DNA from: an uncultured Rhodospirillales bacterium
GTDB lineage: Bacteria; Pseudomonadota; Alphaproteobacteria; ATCC43930; CGMCC-115725
DNA length: 64,000 bases
Reading direction: 5' to 3'
Assembly (NCBI GenBank): GCA_903822185.1
Contig: CAIJOA010000034.1
Span: 1 to 64,000, forward strand
In this document: piece after piece, positions 9,037 to 17,354 of the stretch
How positions within the stretch are numbered: position 1 is the stretch's first letter
Layout: each line of letters begins with the position of its first letter
Position numbers and translations under genes: made by a program
The notes under the pieces: generated by a model
The model's database searches: none
Told to the model about the DNA's origin: nothing
The model's input: the letters and a program-made list of their open reading frames with translations, nothing else

Positions 9037-10128
9037 TTATTTGGTCGAGAGAATTTTGACGAGCTGGCCTTTGTTTTCGTCGATCCCAGCCTGCTTCTGC
9101 CACCAAGCGACCGTGACCTCGGTCGCCTTGCCGCCGGCCTTCTCGAAAGCGGCGATCTGTTCACGCGTATGCGAGCCAGGATATTTATGCAGATCCATCG
9201 CCCAGGTCTGCCAAACGAGCTTCTGTCCTTCCTCGGTCATCGTGAACAAGGTGTAGAGCTTGGCGGCATTCGGATGCTGGATGTTCTTCGGTAGGCCGAA
9301 ATAATAATAGCGAATGGAGGTCGCATCCGGCGGCAGGACGTAATCGAGCGGTGCGCCCTTCGCCTGCCACAGCGTCGTCGTCTGGCCGGAGCAATCCATC
9401 ACGATCGCCAGATATTCGCCGTTCGCCAGACGCTCGTTCTCGCCGCAGCGGATAAGACCCGCGATCTGTTTCGACAAAGCGGTGACGTAATCGAGGGTCC
9501 TCTTTACGCCCCACATATCGTCGGACAACAGAACGTCGAAGCCGGCGGCGTAGGGTGTCGAGGCGATGCGGCCTTTCCATTCGGGCTTGAGGAAGTCCTC
9601 AAGCCGCGTGGGTTTCATCGGCGCCAACTGATTATTGTAGGTGAAACCGGACAGTGTCGTGCCGATGCGGATGATTTTGTTGTCGGCCTCGACCTCGTCG
9701 GGACCGACCCGGTCCGGCATATATTGATGCCAATCGACCGGCAGAAAAAAGTCGCGCTGGCTGAGCGGCGACATCTGTGCCGCCGAGCCGAGCAGGATAT
9801 CAACCGATGCCTTCTGCCCCGCCTGATATTCCGTAAGCATCTGGTTGGCGATCCGGGCTGGATCGGAACCAGGGACGAAGTTGATATGGATTGTTGCGCC
9901 GAACGCTTTGGCGATGCCCGCCTCAAACAGACGCGCCCCGGCGCTGCCGCCGAAGACCTCGCCGTTCCAACTCAAGGTCAGCGTGCCTTCTTGGGTCGCC
10001 GCTGCGGCCAGTTCTTTCAGCGCAGCGTTCATGTCGGCGGCGTGAACCCGCCCGGATGAGATGCAATTCAGCAGTGCAACGATAGCGATGGCCGCGAATT
10101 TTCCGATGTGCAGACGCGATCGCATCAT
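9037..10128 (-). CDS. Periplasmic binding protein of an iron/organic-ligand ABC importer
   Basis: This 363-aa protein starts with a Sec signal peptide (hydrophobic residues about 10-25, probable cleavage after RVHA near residue 30) and continues as an extracellular solute-binding protein of the FbpA/PotD-like superfamily. It heads a two-gene operon with the fused permease. Tandem ATG codons (10128 and 10125) follow the strong ribosome site GGGAGGA. The ligand cannot be read from sequence: I do not see an obvious pair of adjacent Tyr iron ligands as in FbpA, and the divergent Rieske oxygenase suggests an organic substrate. That last point is inference. Confidence 0.85.
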   Translation of the reverse strand: MMRSRLHIGKFAAIAIVALLNCISSGRVHAADMNAALKELAAAATQEGTLTLSWNGEVFGGSAGARLFEAGIAKAFGATIHINFVPGSDPARIANQMLTEYQAGQKASVDILLGSAAQMSPLSQRDFFLPVDWHQYMPDRVGPDEVEADNKIIRIGTTLSGFTYNNQLAPMKPTRLEDFLKPEWKGRIASTPYAAGFDVLLSDDMWGVKRTLDYVTALSKQIAGLIRCGENERLANGEYLAIVMDCSGQTTTLWQAKGAPLDYVLPPDATSIRYYYFGLPKNIQHPNAAKLYTLFTMTEEGQKLVWQTWAMDLHKYPGSHTREQIAAFEKAGGKATEVTVAWWQKQAGIDENKGQLVKILSTK

Positions 10129-10266
10129 TCATTCCTCCCGACGACACGGCTTTTCTTTGAAGCGTCATTTTAATTGTCGCGCGCTCTCTTCGGCAATGCC
10201 CAAGATTGACGCGACTCTTTGCGATGCCTAACCTTTTGCCATCGCGTCCGCAGGGAGGGCCGCATC

Positions 10267-11454
10267 ATGGTAACAACGCAAGAAAACGAGCGGCTGACGC
10301 GGGTCGGGCCTGGCACACCGGCGGGCGATATGTTGCGCCGTTATTGGTGGCCGGTTGCCTTCAGCGACGAGATGACGGGCGTTCGCCCTAAGAAGATCAA
10401 ACTGCTGAACGAAGAGTTTGTCCTGTTCCGTGACGGAGCCGAAAAAGTGGGCATGCTGGAGCTTTACTGCGCCCATCGCCGGATATCGCTGGCGCGCGGC
10501 CGCGTCGAAGAGCAGGGGCTGCGCTGCTGCTATCACGGTTGGCTATGGAGCACGGAAGGTAAGTGTCTAGACCAGCCGTGCGAAGAGCCGGGGAAAAGCT
10601 TTACCGACCGTATCGCGCTGCAATCCTACCCGGTCGAAGAAGCCGGTGGTCTGATCTTCGCTTACATCGGGCCGAGGCCGGCGCCGCTGCTGCCGAAATA
10701 TGACCTGCTTCACCATACCGGCGGCACGCGTTACCTCTGGGCCACGACCAACCATAATAATTGGCTGCAATCGGCGGAAAACTCGGTCGATCGCGCGCAT
10801 CTCGCCTGGCTGCATGCGCCGAATTATCCGCGCTACGCGAAGCAGCGTCTGAAAGTCACTTGGACGAAACGCGATTACGGCATGGATTTCGCGACCGCTG
10901 TTGCCAATAGCAATAGTACTGCCGGCGATAACACGAGTTCCTTCATCTTCCCGAGCGCGATGCGTTTTGCGTCAGGCCGGATCGAACAAGGCCCCGGCGG
11001 CCGGCAGAATCTTCGTTTCGGCACGCCGATCGATGACACCTCGATCATGAATTTCTTTATTACGCTGGTGACGACGGCAGACGGAAACTTTACGCAGCTT
11101 TTGCACACACCGCCGGATCAGGAACATCCAGGCCCTTATATTCCGACTGAGCGTGGCGTTTATCGAGGCGTCGATGACGGCTGGTGGGATATCGAATCAA
11201 ACGACCAGGATCGCATGGCAACGGAAGAGCAGGGGCCGCTCTTCGATCGCAGCCGCGAAAATCTTGCCGCGTCCGATCGTGGCATCGTGCTGTATCGTGA
11301 AATTCTGAAGGATGCGATCAAGGCCGTCGAGTTAGGCAACGATCCGATCGGCGTTCTACGCGATCCGGCACATCATACTTATGTCGAATTCGGCACGAAG
11401 CAGCACGACGTGGTCGGCGCTCTATCGGGGATCGCGAAGGTCCCCGCGGAATAA
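10267..11454 (+). CDS. Rieske non-haem iron oxygenase, alpha subunit
   Basis: This 395-aa protein has both metal centres of ring-hydroxylating and O-demethylating oxygenases. The Rieske [2Fe-2S] ligands are C68-x-H70, then sixteen residues, then C87-x2-H90. The mononuclear iron site is D175-x2-H178-x4-H183 with a distal Asp in SDRGIVLYREIL. The layout fits the phthalate / phenoxybenzoate / vanillate demethylase group. The ATG at 10267 has GGGAGG upstream; an earlier ATG at 10219 would add sixteen residues without a ribosome site. No ferredoxin-reductase gene lies next to it, so electrons must come from elsewhere. It diverges from the SBP-permease operon, which may import its substrate. Confidence 0.92.
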   Translation: MVTTQENERLTRVGPGTPAGDMLRRYWWPVAFSDEMTGVRPKKIKLLNEEFVLFRDGAEKVGMLELYCAHRRISLARGRVEEQGLRCCYHGWLWSTEGKCLDQPCEEPGKSFTDRIALQSYPVEEAGGLIFAYIGPRPAPLLPKYDLLHHTGGTRYLWATTNHNNWLQSAENSVDRAHLAWLHAPNYPRYAKQRLKVTWTKRDYGMDFATAVANSNSTAGDNTSSFIFPSAMRFASGRIEQGPGGRQNLRFGTPIDDTSIMNFFITLVTTADGNFTQLLHTPPDQEHPGPYIPTERGVYRGVDDGWWDIESNDQDRMATEEQGPLFDRSRENLAASDRGIVLYREILKDAIKAVELGNDPIGVLRDPAHHTYVEFGTKQHDVVGALSGIAKVPAE

Positions 11455-11456
11455 AA

Positions 11457-11486
11457 GGGGATGCGCCGCAACGGCGGCGCATCCCC
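11457..11486. terminator. Strong bidirectional intrinsic terminator
   Basis: A perfect 13-bp stem (GGGGATGCGCCGC / GCGGCGCATCCCC) with an AACG loop lies between the convergent Rieske oxygenase and NitT/TauT-type binding-protein genes. GATTTTT follows on the plus strand and TTTTATTC on the minus strand. Confidence 0.88.
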
Positions 11487-11492
11487 GATTTT

Positions 11493-12530
11493 TCAGAACG
11501 AAACGTTCATCTCTTTCAAGACTTCGCCGATCAGCTTGGTATCGATGAAGCGCGACTTGTCCACCTTGTCTTTGGGAATGCCCATGGTGCCGACGACAAG
11601 CTTCTCGATATCCCAATCGTAATCGCCGCGCGACGGGTCCATCCGAACGATCCATTTGGTGCGGAGTTCGTCATAGACCTCGGCCGCGCTTTCGGCATCC
11701 ATGCCGTAAGGGTCGGCCTGCAGCACGGCGACGCCGAAGGCTTTGTCCTCGCGCAGTTTGACGGTGCCTTTCACCAAGGCGCGCAAGAAGGCTTTGACCG
11801 TGTCGGGATGCTCGTCGATCAGCTTTTGCGACGTTCCCCAGCCGAGATTGACGCCGGCATTCGGGTCATGGCCCTGTTCCTTGCGGAACGTGTTGTAGTC
11901 GAAGATCTGCTTGAAGCCGGCTTTGCGGATGCGGCCCATGGCGCCGGCATCCATGTTGACGGCATCGGCGGTGTTGGTCATCAGAGTCCCGAAGGAATCG
12001 AAACCTTCGATACGTGTGACTTCGTTCAACCCGATGCCGGCAGCCGTCAAAGATTCGATCCACACCACGTCGATAAGATCGCCGGGACGGGCGGTCAAAA
12101 ACCGTTTGCCTTTCATGTCGGTTAATTTGTTGATCGGTGAATCGCCTTTTACCCAAAATTGGTATGGGAAAAATGCTGACGCCATGGCGATTTCGCGCGC
12201 CGGAGCGTTCTGGCCTTGTACGGCGCGGATCAAGCTCGACGAGCCCCAGCCGAACGTATTCGGATCGGCCAGGATCGCTTGGACGATCTCGCCGTAATCG
12301 CGGAAGCCCGCAACTTTGACGGTCAGCCCCTCTTGCTTGAACGCATCTAGTTTGACGGCCGCGTCATAGCCGGCACGGGGAATATTGATAACCAACGGCA
12401 GCGCGACGGTGATCTGCGATACCGAGAGCTTTGGCGGTGTCGCCGTTTGCGCCTGTGCGTGACCGGCAACGAGAGCGATCAAAGCGGCGGCGGCGATGGT
12501 GGTCTTTTGACGTGTTAAGCGAGAAAGCAA
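11493..12530 (-). CDS. NitT/TauT-type ABC importer, periplasmic binding protein
   Basis: This 345-aa protein has a signal peptide with probable cleavage after HAQA near residue 27, then an SsuA/TauA/THI5-like binding fold (segments such as AILADPNTFGWGSSS and GDLIDVVWIESL). Family members bind sulfonates, taurine, nitrate, pyrimidine precursors or aromatic acids; the ligand here is unknown. The order on the minus strand is ATPase, permease, then this gene, so it is the last gene of the operon. The gap to the permease is 35 bases, and the strong hairpin at 11457-11486 terminates it. Confidence 0.88.
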   Translation of the reverse strand: MLSRLTRQKTTIAAAALIALVAGHAQAQTATPPKLSVSQITVALPLVINIPRAGYDAAVKLDAFKQEGLTVKVAGFRDYGEIVQAILADPNTFGWGSSSLIRAVQGQNAPAREIAMASAFFPYQFWVKGDSPINKLTDMKGKRFLTARPGDLIDVVWIESLTAAGIGLNEVTRIEGFDSFGTLMTNTADAVNMDAGAMGRIRKAGFKQIFDYNTFRKEQGHDPNAGVNLGWGTSQKLIDEHPDTVKAFLRALVKGTVKLREDKAFGVAVLQADPYGMDAESAAEVYDELRTKWIVRMDPSRGDYDWDIEKLVVGTMGIPKDKVDKSRFIDTKLIGEVLKEMNVSF

Positions 12531-12565
12531 GAAATTCCTCCCGTTTTGAATTGTTGTTGATGCGC

Positions 12566-13369
12566 TCAGGTCCAGGCGAGAGCGCGGCGTTCGAGATAGT
12601 CTGTGGCACGGACAATGATCAGTGCAGCCAGCGAGGTATAGATCAGCCAGGCATACATCTCGGGCGTCTTATACATCGTGGCGGTGATGGCGATCTCGCG
12701 GCCGAGACCGCTCGAACCACCGAAAAATTCGGCGACGACGATCAACACCATGCCCAAGGTGATGCCGGTGCGGAACCCAGCCATCAGGTAAGGCAATGAC
12801 GACGGCAGCACGATCGACAGGAAAAGCTTATTGTTCGAATACCCGAAGACGCGTGCAACATCGATCAAGAGGCGCGGTGTTTGTTTGGCGCCGACATAGG
12901 CATTGAACAGCACTGGAAACAGAACACCGATGAAGACGATCATGATGCGCGACATATCGCCCAGCCCGAACAGCATCAGCAGTACGGGATAAAGCGCGAT
13001 GCGCGGCATTGCCGAGAAAAATACCACGTAGGGATCAACGATCTGGCCGAAGGTCTTCCACCAGCCCATGGCGAGGCCGAGCGCCGAGCCGAAAATGCAG
13101 GCGGCAATGACGCCGATCAGATAGGCGTAGCCGGTGAACCAAAGATCGACGAACAGCTGCCCATTCATCAGCATCACCCAGGCGGCTTTGGCGATCGCCG
13201 ATGGCCAGCTGAAGAAAAAAGGATTGATCAAGTCGAAGCGGCCTGCCAGTTCCCATCCGCCGAGAATGACGACGAGAATGAGGAAGCTGATGACGCCAGG
13301 CTGAATCAGCGGTTTACGCGGCGTCGGCGGCTGATCGCCACCTAATTCTTGGACTGCAGACGCTGCCAT
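12566..13369 (-). CDS. NitT/TauT-type ABC importer, permease
   Basis: This 267-aa membrane protein of the SsuC/TauC family has about six membrane segments and the ATPase-docking loop near residues 165-190 (LIDVARVFGYSNNKLFLSIV). Its ATG at 13369 lies 28 bases inside the 3' end of the ATPase gene, so the two are translationally linked. It has the length expected for the family and forms a complete importer with both neighbours. Confidence 0.9.
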   Translation of the reverse strand: MAASAVQELGGDQPPTPRKPLIQPGVISFLILVVILGGWELAGRFDLINPFFFSWPSAIAKAAWVMLMNGQLFVDLWFTGYAYLIGVIAACIFGSALGLAMGWWKTFGQIVDPYVVFFSAMPRIALYPVLLMLFGLGDMSRIMIVFIGVLFPVLFNAYVGAKQTPRLLIDVARVFGYSNNKLFLSIVLPSSLPYLMAGFRTGITLGMVLIVVAEFFGGSSGLGREIAITATMYKTPEMYAWLIYTSLAALIIVRATDYLERRALAWT

Positions 13370-14103
13370 ATATGCTCTCTCAATTCCTGGAATTCGCTCA
13401 GGGTCCGTACCGAATGATCGCGCGTTTTCGGTAGCGTGATCGGTATCTCTTCCATCACCCGGCCCGGGCGCGACGAAAATACGATGACGCGATCGCCGAG
13501 GAAGATCGCTTCCTCAATGTCGTGGGTGACGAGCAGGACCGAGGTCGCTGTCTCGCGCACGACCTTTTGCAGATCGGTCTGCATTGTTTGCCGCGTCAGC
13601 GTATCGACCGACGCGAATGGTTCGTCGCACAGCATCAGCGCGGGGCGTACGGCCAAGGCGCGGGCGATGCCGACACGCTGCTGCATGCCGCCGGATAATT
13701 CCTTGGGCATGAATTTTTCAAAGCCGGTCAATCCAACTCGGGCGATCGCGTCATGCGTTCGTTCCTCGGCTTCGTCCTTTGTCAGACCCGCTGGCCGAAG
13801 TCCGAAGAGAATATTGTCGAGGACATTCAGCCATGGCAGCAAACCGAATTGCTGAAAGACCATTGCGCGTTCGGGGCCGGGGCCTGTAACCGGCTTGCCG
13901 CGCAAGGCGACGGCGCCGGTGTCCGGCTGTTCCAGCCCGGCGACGATACGCAGCAGCGTCGTTTTGCCCGAGCCGCTGGCACCGACGATCGCGACGACTT
14001 CGCCTTCGCCTTGGCGCAGCGTGATGCCGTCGAGAACCTTGAGATAGGATTCGCGTGCCGGGAAGGATTTATGAATTTTATCAATCGTCAGAAAGTCGTT
14101 CAT
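13342..14103 (-). CDS. NitT/TauT-type ABC importer, ATPase
   Basis: This 253-aa cytoplasmic ABC ATPase has Walker A GASGSGKTT at residues 41-49, signature LSGGMQQR at 136-143, Walker B LMLCDE with D160-E161, and the switch His at 194. It resembles SsuB/TauB. It is the first gene of a three-gene importer operon, overlapping the permease start by 28 bases. It is the only importer-type ATPase I see in the window, so it might also serve the ATPase-less importers nearby; that sharing is speculation. Confidence 0.93.
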   Translation of the reverse strand: MNDFLTIDKIHKSFPARESYLKVLDGITLRQGEGEVVAIVGASGSGKTTLLRIVAGLEQPDTGAVALRGKPVTGPGPERAMVFQQFGLLPWLNVLDNILFGLRPAGLTKDEAEERTHDAIARVGLTGFEKFMPKELSGGMQQRVGIARALAVRPALMLCDEPFASVDTLTRQTMQTDLQKVVRETATSVLLVTHDIEEAIFLGDRVIVFSSRPGRVMEEIPITLPKTRDHSVRTLSEFQELREHIWQRLQSKN

Positions 14104-14325
14104 CGACGGCGCGATCTACCAGCCGCGGCTCTCGTGCCGCTTAGGGTGTTTATCCCATCGGGACTGCGTCGAGTCTATCGCTTCTGTGTTGCTGACAGGG
14201 TTTTCGGCCAATCGAACAACGATTCGTTGAATCGGGTCATTTGTCGAAATTTGCAATTCGACCACTGCCCCGGCAAGGTGAGGCTATAGATCGTCAAGAA
14301 ACGAAATCTGGGGAGATGTCGTCGC

Positions 14326-15330
14326 ATGCGGAGCTGGAAAATTGCGCTGTTCGGGGCCGTATGGTTATCGGCCGCAGTCGCTCATGCCGACGAAACGACC
14401 TTAGTGTTCGCGACGGACGGACCGCCCAATACACATGTCGCCGTCCGCGTGTTTCATCCTTGGGCCGATCATCTCAACGCGGTCGGCAAGGGTGTGCTCA
14501 AGCTGGACATCCGCGATGGCTTGGTCATCGTCAATCCCACGAATTTTTATAATCGCGTGATGGACGATGTCGTCCAAATCGTTTGGGGCAGCATCGGCAA
14601 TCTTGCCGGCACGTTTCCACTCTCGGAATTTTCGGCACTGCCGTTTCAAGGCGAGAATTCCGAGAATTCGTCTGTGGCCTTCTGGCGTCTTTATAAGTCG
14701 GGACTGCTCGATTCCGAATTCAAAGATGTCGTGCCGCTGATGATGATCATCTATCCGCAGGCCGAAGTACATCTGGCGAAGCCGCCGAAATCAATTGAGA
14801 CATTGAACGGATTGCGTTTGATGGTGGTGGCAAAAACTGCTGCTGAATTCATTACCGATCTTGGCGGTTCGCCCAGCTCGGTGCCGTTGCCCGATTTGTA
14901 TGGTGGTCTGCAGCGCGGTCTTGTCGATGGGACAGTGATCGCCTGGACCGCGTTCCAACCCTACAAGCTCGGTGAAGTCACGACCTATCATTATGAGACG
15001 CAGCTTGGCGCGTCATCCGGCATGGTCTTCATGACTCGCAAGCGTTACGACGCATTGCCTCCTGAGGCGCGCAAGCTCATCGATGAAAATTCGGGTGAAG
15101 CCGAAAGCCGCACGCTCGGCAAAGCCTGGGACGAGGTGGCTGAAGAAGCGCGTCAACTGGCGAAGTCCGATCCGAAGCAAACCGTTGTGACGCCCACGCC
15201 CGAGCAAACCGTGAAATGGAAAGCGACGGTGCAGCCGGTGACGGACGGTTGGATTCAAAAAAATCCGGCAGGGGCTAAAGTCCTCGCTCGCTTTCGGGAA
15301 ATTTTGACCGATGTAAAAGCAGGCCATTAG
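14326..15330 (+). CDS. Orphan TRAP transporter binding protein (DctP family)
   Basis: This 334-aa protein has a signal peptide (cleavage near AVAHA, residue 22) and the DctP-type fold of TRAP binding proteins; the conserved segment in which an Arg normally contacts a carboxylate reads LNGLRLMVVAKTAAEF. TRAP systems take up organic acids using ion gradients. The ATG at 14326 has GGGGAGA nine bases upstream. The usual membrane partners DctQ and DctM are absent on both sides, so either they lie elsewhere or the protein is solitary. The 222 bases between it and the divergent ATPase gene hold no other gene that I can see. Confidence 0.87.
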   Translation: MRSWKIALFGAVWLSAAVAHADETTLVFATDGPPNTHVAVRVFHPWADHLNAVGKGVLKLDIRDGLVIVNPTNFYNRVMDDVVQIVWGSIGNLAGTFPLSEFSALPFQGENSENSSVAFWRLYKSGLLDSEFKDVVPLMMIIYPQAEVHLAKPPKSIETLNGLRLMVVAKTAAEFITDLGGSPSSVPLPDLYGGLQRGLVDGTVIAWTAFQPYKLGEVTTYHYETQLGASSGMVFMTRKRYDALPPEARKLIDENSGEAESRTLGKAWDEVAEEARQLAKSDPKQTVVTPTPEQTVKWKATVQPVTDGWIQKNPAGAKVLARFREILTDVKAGH

Positions 15331-15528
15331 CGCGCGATAAGCATTGAGCGCTGATTTTCCGCCATTTCCTTGATTATGCCGCGATAAAGCCCCGCAGAAT
15401 TACCGAAATACTCCCCATAAAAGCCTCATTGAAAATCCAAAAGTTAAGGGTTCGCTTGAGGGCGAGCGTGCGGTTTCGATGCCCCCATCAGACCGCAGGC
15501 ATTCGGAATTTCATTGGGAGTTTTCATT

Positions 15529-15885
15529 ATGGCGAAGCATTGGATTGTTGGCGTAGCGGCGATGACCCTGATGTCCACCGCGGCTTTTGCCGACGATATC
15601 ACCACCCATTCATCGACCACGACGACGACGAACAGCGTTCCGGCGATCTCGGGCAGCTACAGCTCGTCCAAGACGCAGAGCACGATCAATGCTGATGGCA
15701 CGGAAGCGAGCAAGAGCACCTCGTACAAGGCCGATGGGTCGGGCACGAGCATGAGCACGCAAAGCCGTGCGGTCGGTCCCGACGGTTCGAAGGTCGAGAC
15801 CTATCACAAGGAACAATCGTCCAGCCTTCCGCCGGTCGAGAGCACGACGACGCGTACGCGCAGCACGACAACCGTCGATCAGTAA
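15529..15885 (+). CDS. Small secreted Ser/Thr-rich protein, unknown function
   Basis: This 118-aa protein has a clear signal peptide (residues 1-21, cleavage after AAFA). The mature part is low-complexity, dominated by Ser, Thr, Lys and Gly, with Thr runs near the start (HSSTTTTTN) and end (ESTTTRTRSTTT). The ATG at 15529 has TTGGGAG eight bases upstream. I do not recognise a family. It is followed 12 bases later by a lipoprotein of similar Thr-rich make-up, so the two probably form one transcript ending at the hairpin at 16132. A cell-surface or periplasmic structural role is possible but unsupported. Confidence 0.75.
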   Translation: MAKHWIVGVAAMTLMSTAAFADDITTHSSTTTTTNSVPAISGSYSSSKTQSTINADGTEASKSTSYKADGSGTSMSTQSRAVGPDGSKVETYHKEQSSSLPPVESTTTRTRSTTTVDQ

Positions 15886-15897
15886 GGCGTCAGGATC

Positions 15898-16092
15898 ATG
15901 AAGAACATCACGAATGCCTTGCGCTTCGCGCTGGGCGCGGTCGTTATCACCAGTGGACTATCGCTCGCGGCTTGCTCGGATGATCCGGTAACCCGGACGA
16001 CGACCACGACGGAGAAGAGCACGACGATCGGTCAGCAGCCGGTTTCGTCATCTTCGACGACGACTGTCACCACGCGTCCAGCCGGTCAATAA
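15898..16092 (+). CDS. Small Thr-rich lipoprotein, unknown function
   Basis: This 64-aa protein has a lipoprotein signal: a hydrophobic core and the lipobox LAAC with lipidated Cys at residue 26, followed by SDD. An Asp at +2 is the inner-membrane retention signal in enterics, but here +2 is Ser, so outer-membrane sorting is allowed. The remaining 38 residues are mostly Thr and Ser, including a five-Thr run. It resembles a lipidated short version of the protein encoded just upstream and is probably co-transcribed with it. No family is recognised. Confidence 0.7.
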   Translation: MKNITNALRFALGAVVITSGLSLAACSDDPVTRTTTTTEKSTTIGQQPVSSSSTTTVTTRPAGQ

Positions 16093-16131
16093 CCGCACTT
16101 TCTTTACGACCGTTTCACAAGCTCATTAAAA

Positions 16132-16164
16132 AACCCGGCCGTCCTGTTGGACCGGCCGGGTTTT
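16132..16164. terminator. Bidirectional intrinsic terminator
   Basis: A GC-rich hairpin (AACCCGGCC...GGCCGGGTT with inner TCC/GGA pairs around TGTT and one bulged C) is flanked by an A run and a T run, as expected for a terminator shared by the Thr-rich pair and the convergent hpnH gene. Confidence 0.82.
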
Positions 16165-16184
16165 CTACGTTCGATCAGCGTTGC

Positions 16185-17321
16185 CTATTCGGCGGCGTCG
16201 GCGCTGACTTTGCGGTTCTTGATCTCGTCGAGCGCGTTCTCGACATGGCGAGAGAAGACGTAGTCGGCCGGGCGTTGGTTATCGAGATTGATCTCGGGGA
16301 CCATTGCACCGTCCGTCTTGGGACCGCGCAGCGCAACGCGTAGGGCCTTCAATGGGTGCTTCGTCGCATCCATGACGGCAGTGGCTTCGTAACCGCTATG
16401 GACCATGCAGTCGGCGCATTTTTCATAATTGCCGGTGCCATAGGCATCCCAGTCGGTCGTCTCCATCAACTCTTTGAAGGTCTTGGTATAGCCTTCGCCG
16501 ACGAGGTAGCAGGGACGCTGCCAGCCGAAATAAGTCCGGGTCGGATTGCCCCAAGGCGTGCAGTGGTAATCCTGATTGCCGGCGAGGAAGTCAAGGAACA
16601 GGCCCGATTGCGAGAACGACCATTTGGTGCCGTTCTTGGCGCGGAAGATGCCGCGGAACAGTTCTTTGGTCTTCTGCCGGTTGAGGAAGTGCGCCTGATC
16701 GGGCGCGCGCTCATAGGCATAGCCCGGTGAGACGGTAATACCGTCGAGACCCATCTCCATCACGGTATCGAAGAAACGCGCAACGCGCTCGGGGTCGGCG
16801 CCGTCGAACAGGGTGCAATTGATGTTGCAGCGGAAGCCCTTTGACTTCGCCAATTTGATCGCCGCGGTGGCGCGCTCATAGACGCCTTCCTGGTCAACCG
16901 CGTGATCGTGCATGTCTTTGTCGCCGTCGAGATGGATCGACCAGACGAAGTAGGGGTTCGGCTTGAACCGGTCGATCTTCTTTTCGAGCAGCAGCGCATT
17001 GGTGCAAAGATAGACGAACTTCTTGCGCGCGATGATGCCTTCGACGATCTCTTCGATCTCGCGGTGGAGTAGGGGCTCGCCGCCGGCGATCGAGACGACC
17101 GGCGCATTGCACTCATCGACGGCTTCGAGGCATTGCGCGACGCTCAGACGCTGATTGAGGATCGGATCGGGATAATCGATCTTACCGCAACCCGAGCAGG
17201 CGAGATTGCAACGGAAGAGCGGCTCAAGCATCAGAACGAGCGGATAGCGCGCAACGCCCATCAGGCGCTGCTTGGCGACATAAGCGCCGACGCGAATCAT
17301 TTGGTGAGCGGGAACGGCCAC
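16185..17321 (-). CDS. hpnH: Adenosylhopane synthase HpnH (radical SAM)
   Basis: This 378-aa radical-SAM enzyme has the cluster motif C38-x3-C42-x2-C45 (CNLACSGC), a glycine-rich SAM segment (SIAGGEPLL), and a C-terminal Cys-containing region (NYEKCADCMVHSGYEATAV) characteristic of HpnH. HpnH joins a 5'-deoxyadenosyl radical to diploptene, starting the C35 bacteriohopanepolyol side chain. It is separated from hpnG and shc by about 10 kb but lies 33 bases downstream of ispH on the same strand, so the pair is likely one transcript linking isoprenoid supply to hopanoid extension. Confidence 0.95.
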   Translation of the reverse strand: MAVPAHQMIRVGAYVAKQRLMGVARYPLVLMLEPLFRCNLACSGCGKIDYPDPILNQRLSVAQCLEAVDECNAPVVSIAGGEPLLHREIEEIVEGIIARKKFVYLCTNALLLEKKIDRFKPNPYFVWSIHLDGDKDMHDHAVDQEGVYERATAAIKLAKSKGFRCNINCTLFDGADPERVARFFDTVMEMGLDGITVSPGYAYERAPDQAHFLNRQKTKELFRGIFRAKNGTKWSFSQSGLFLDFLAGNQDYHCTPWGNPTRTYFGWQRPCYLVGEGYTKTFKELMETTDWDAYGTGNYEKCADCMVHSGYEATAVMDATKHPLKALRVALRGPKTDGAMVPEINLDNQRPADYVFSRHVENALDEIKNRKVSADAAE

Positions 17322-17354
17322 GATCGCTTTCCTTTTGACTGACGTGGGGGTGCT

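Noticed and set aside
13342-14103. NitT/TauT ATPase as the definite partner of the ATPase-less importers
   Set aside because: It already has its own permease and binding protein in a normal operon; sharing across families is possible but nothing in the sequence shows it.
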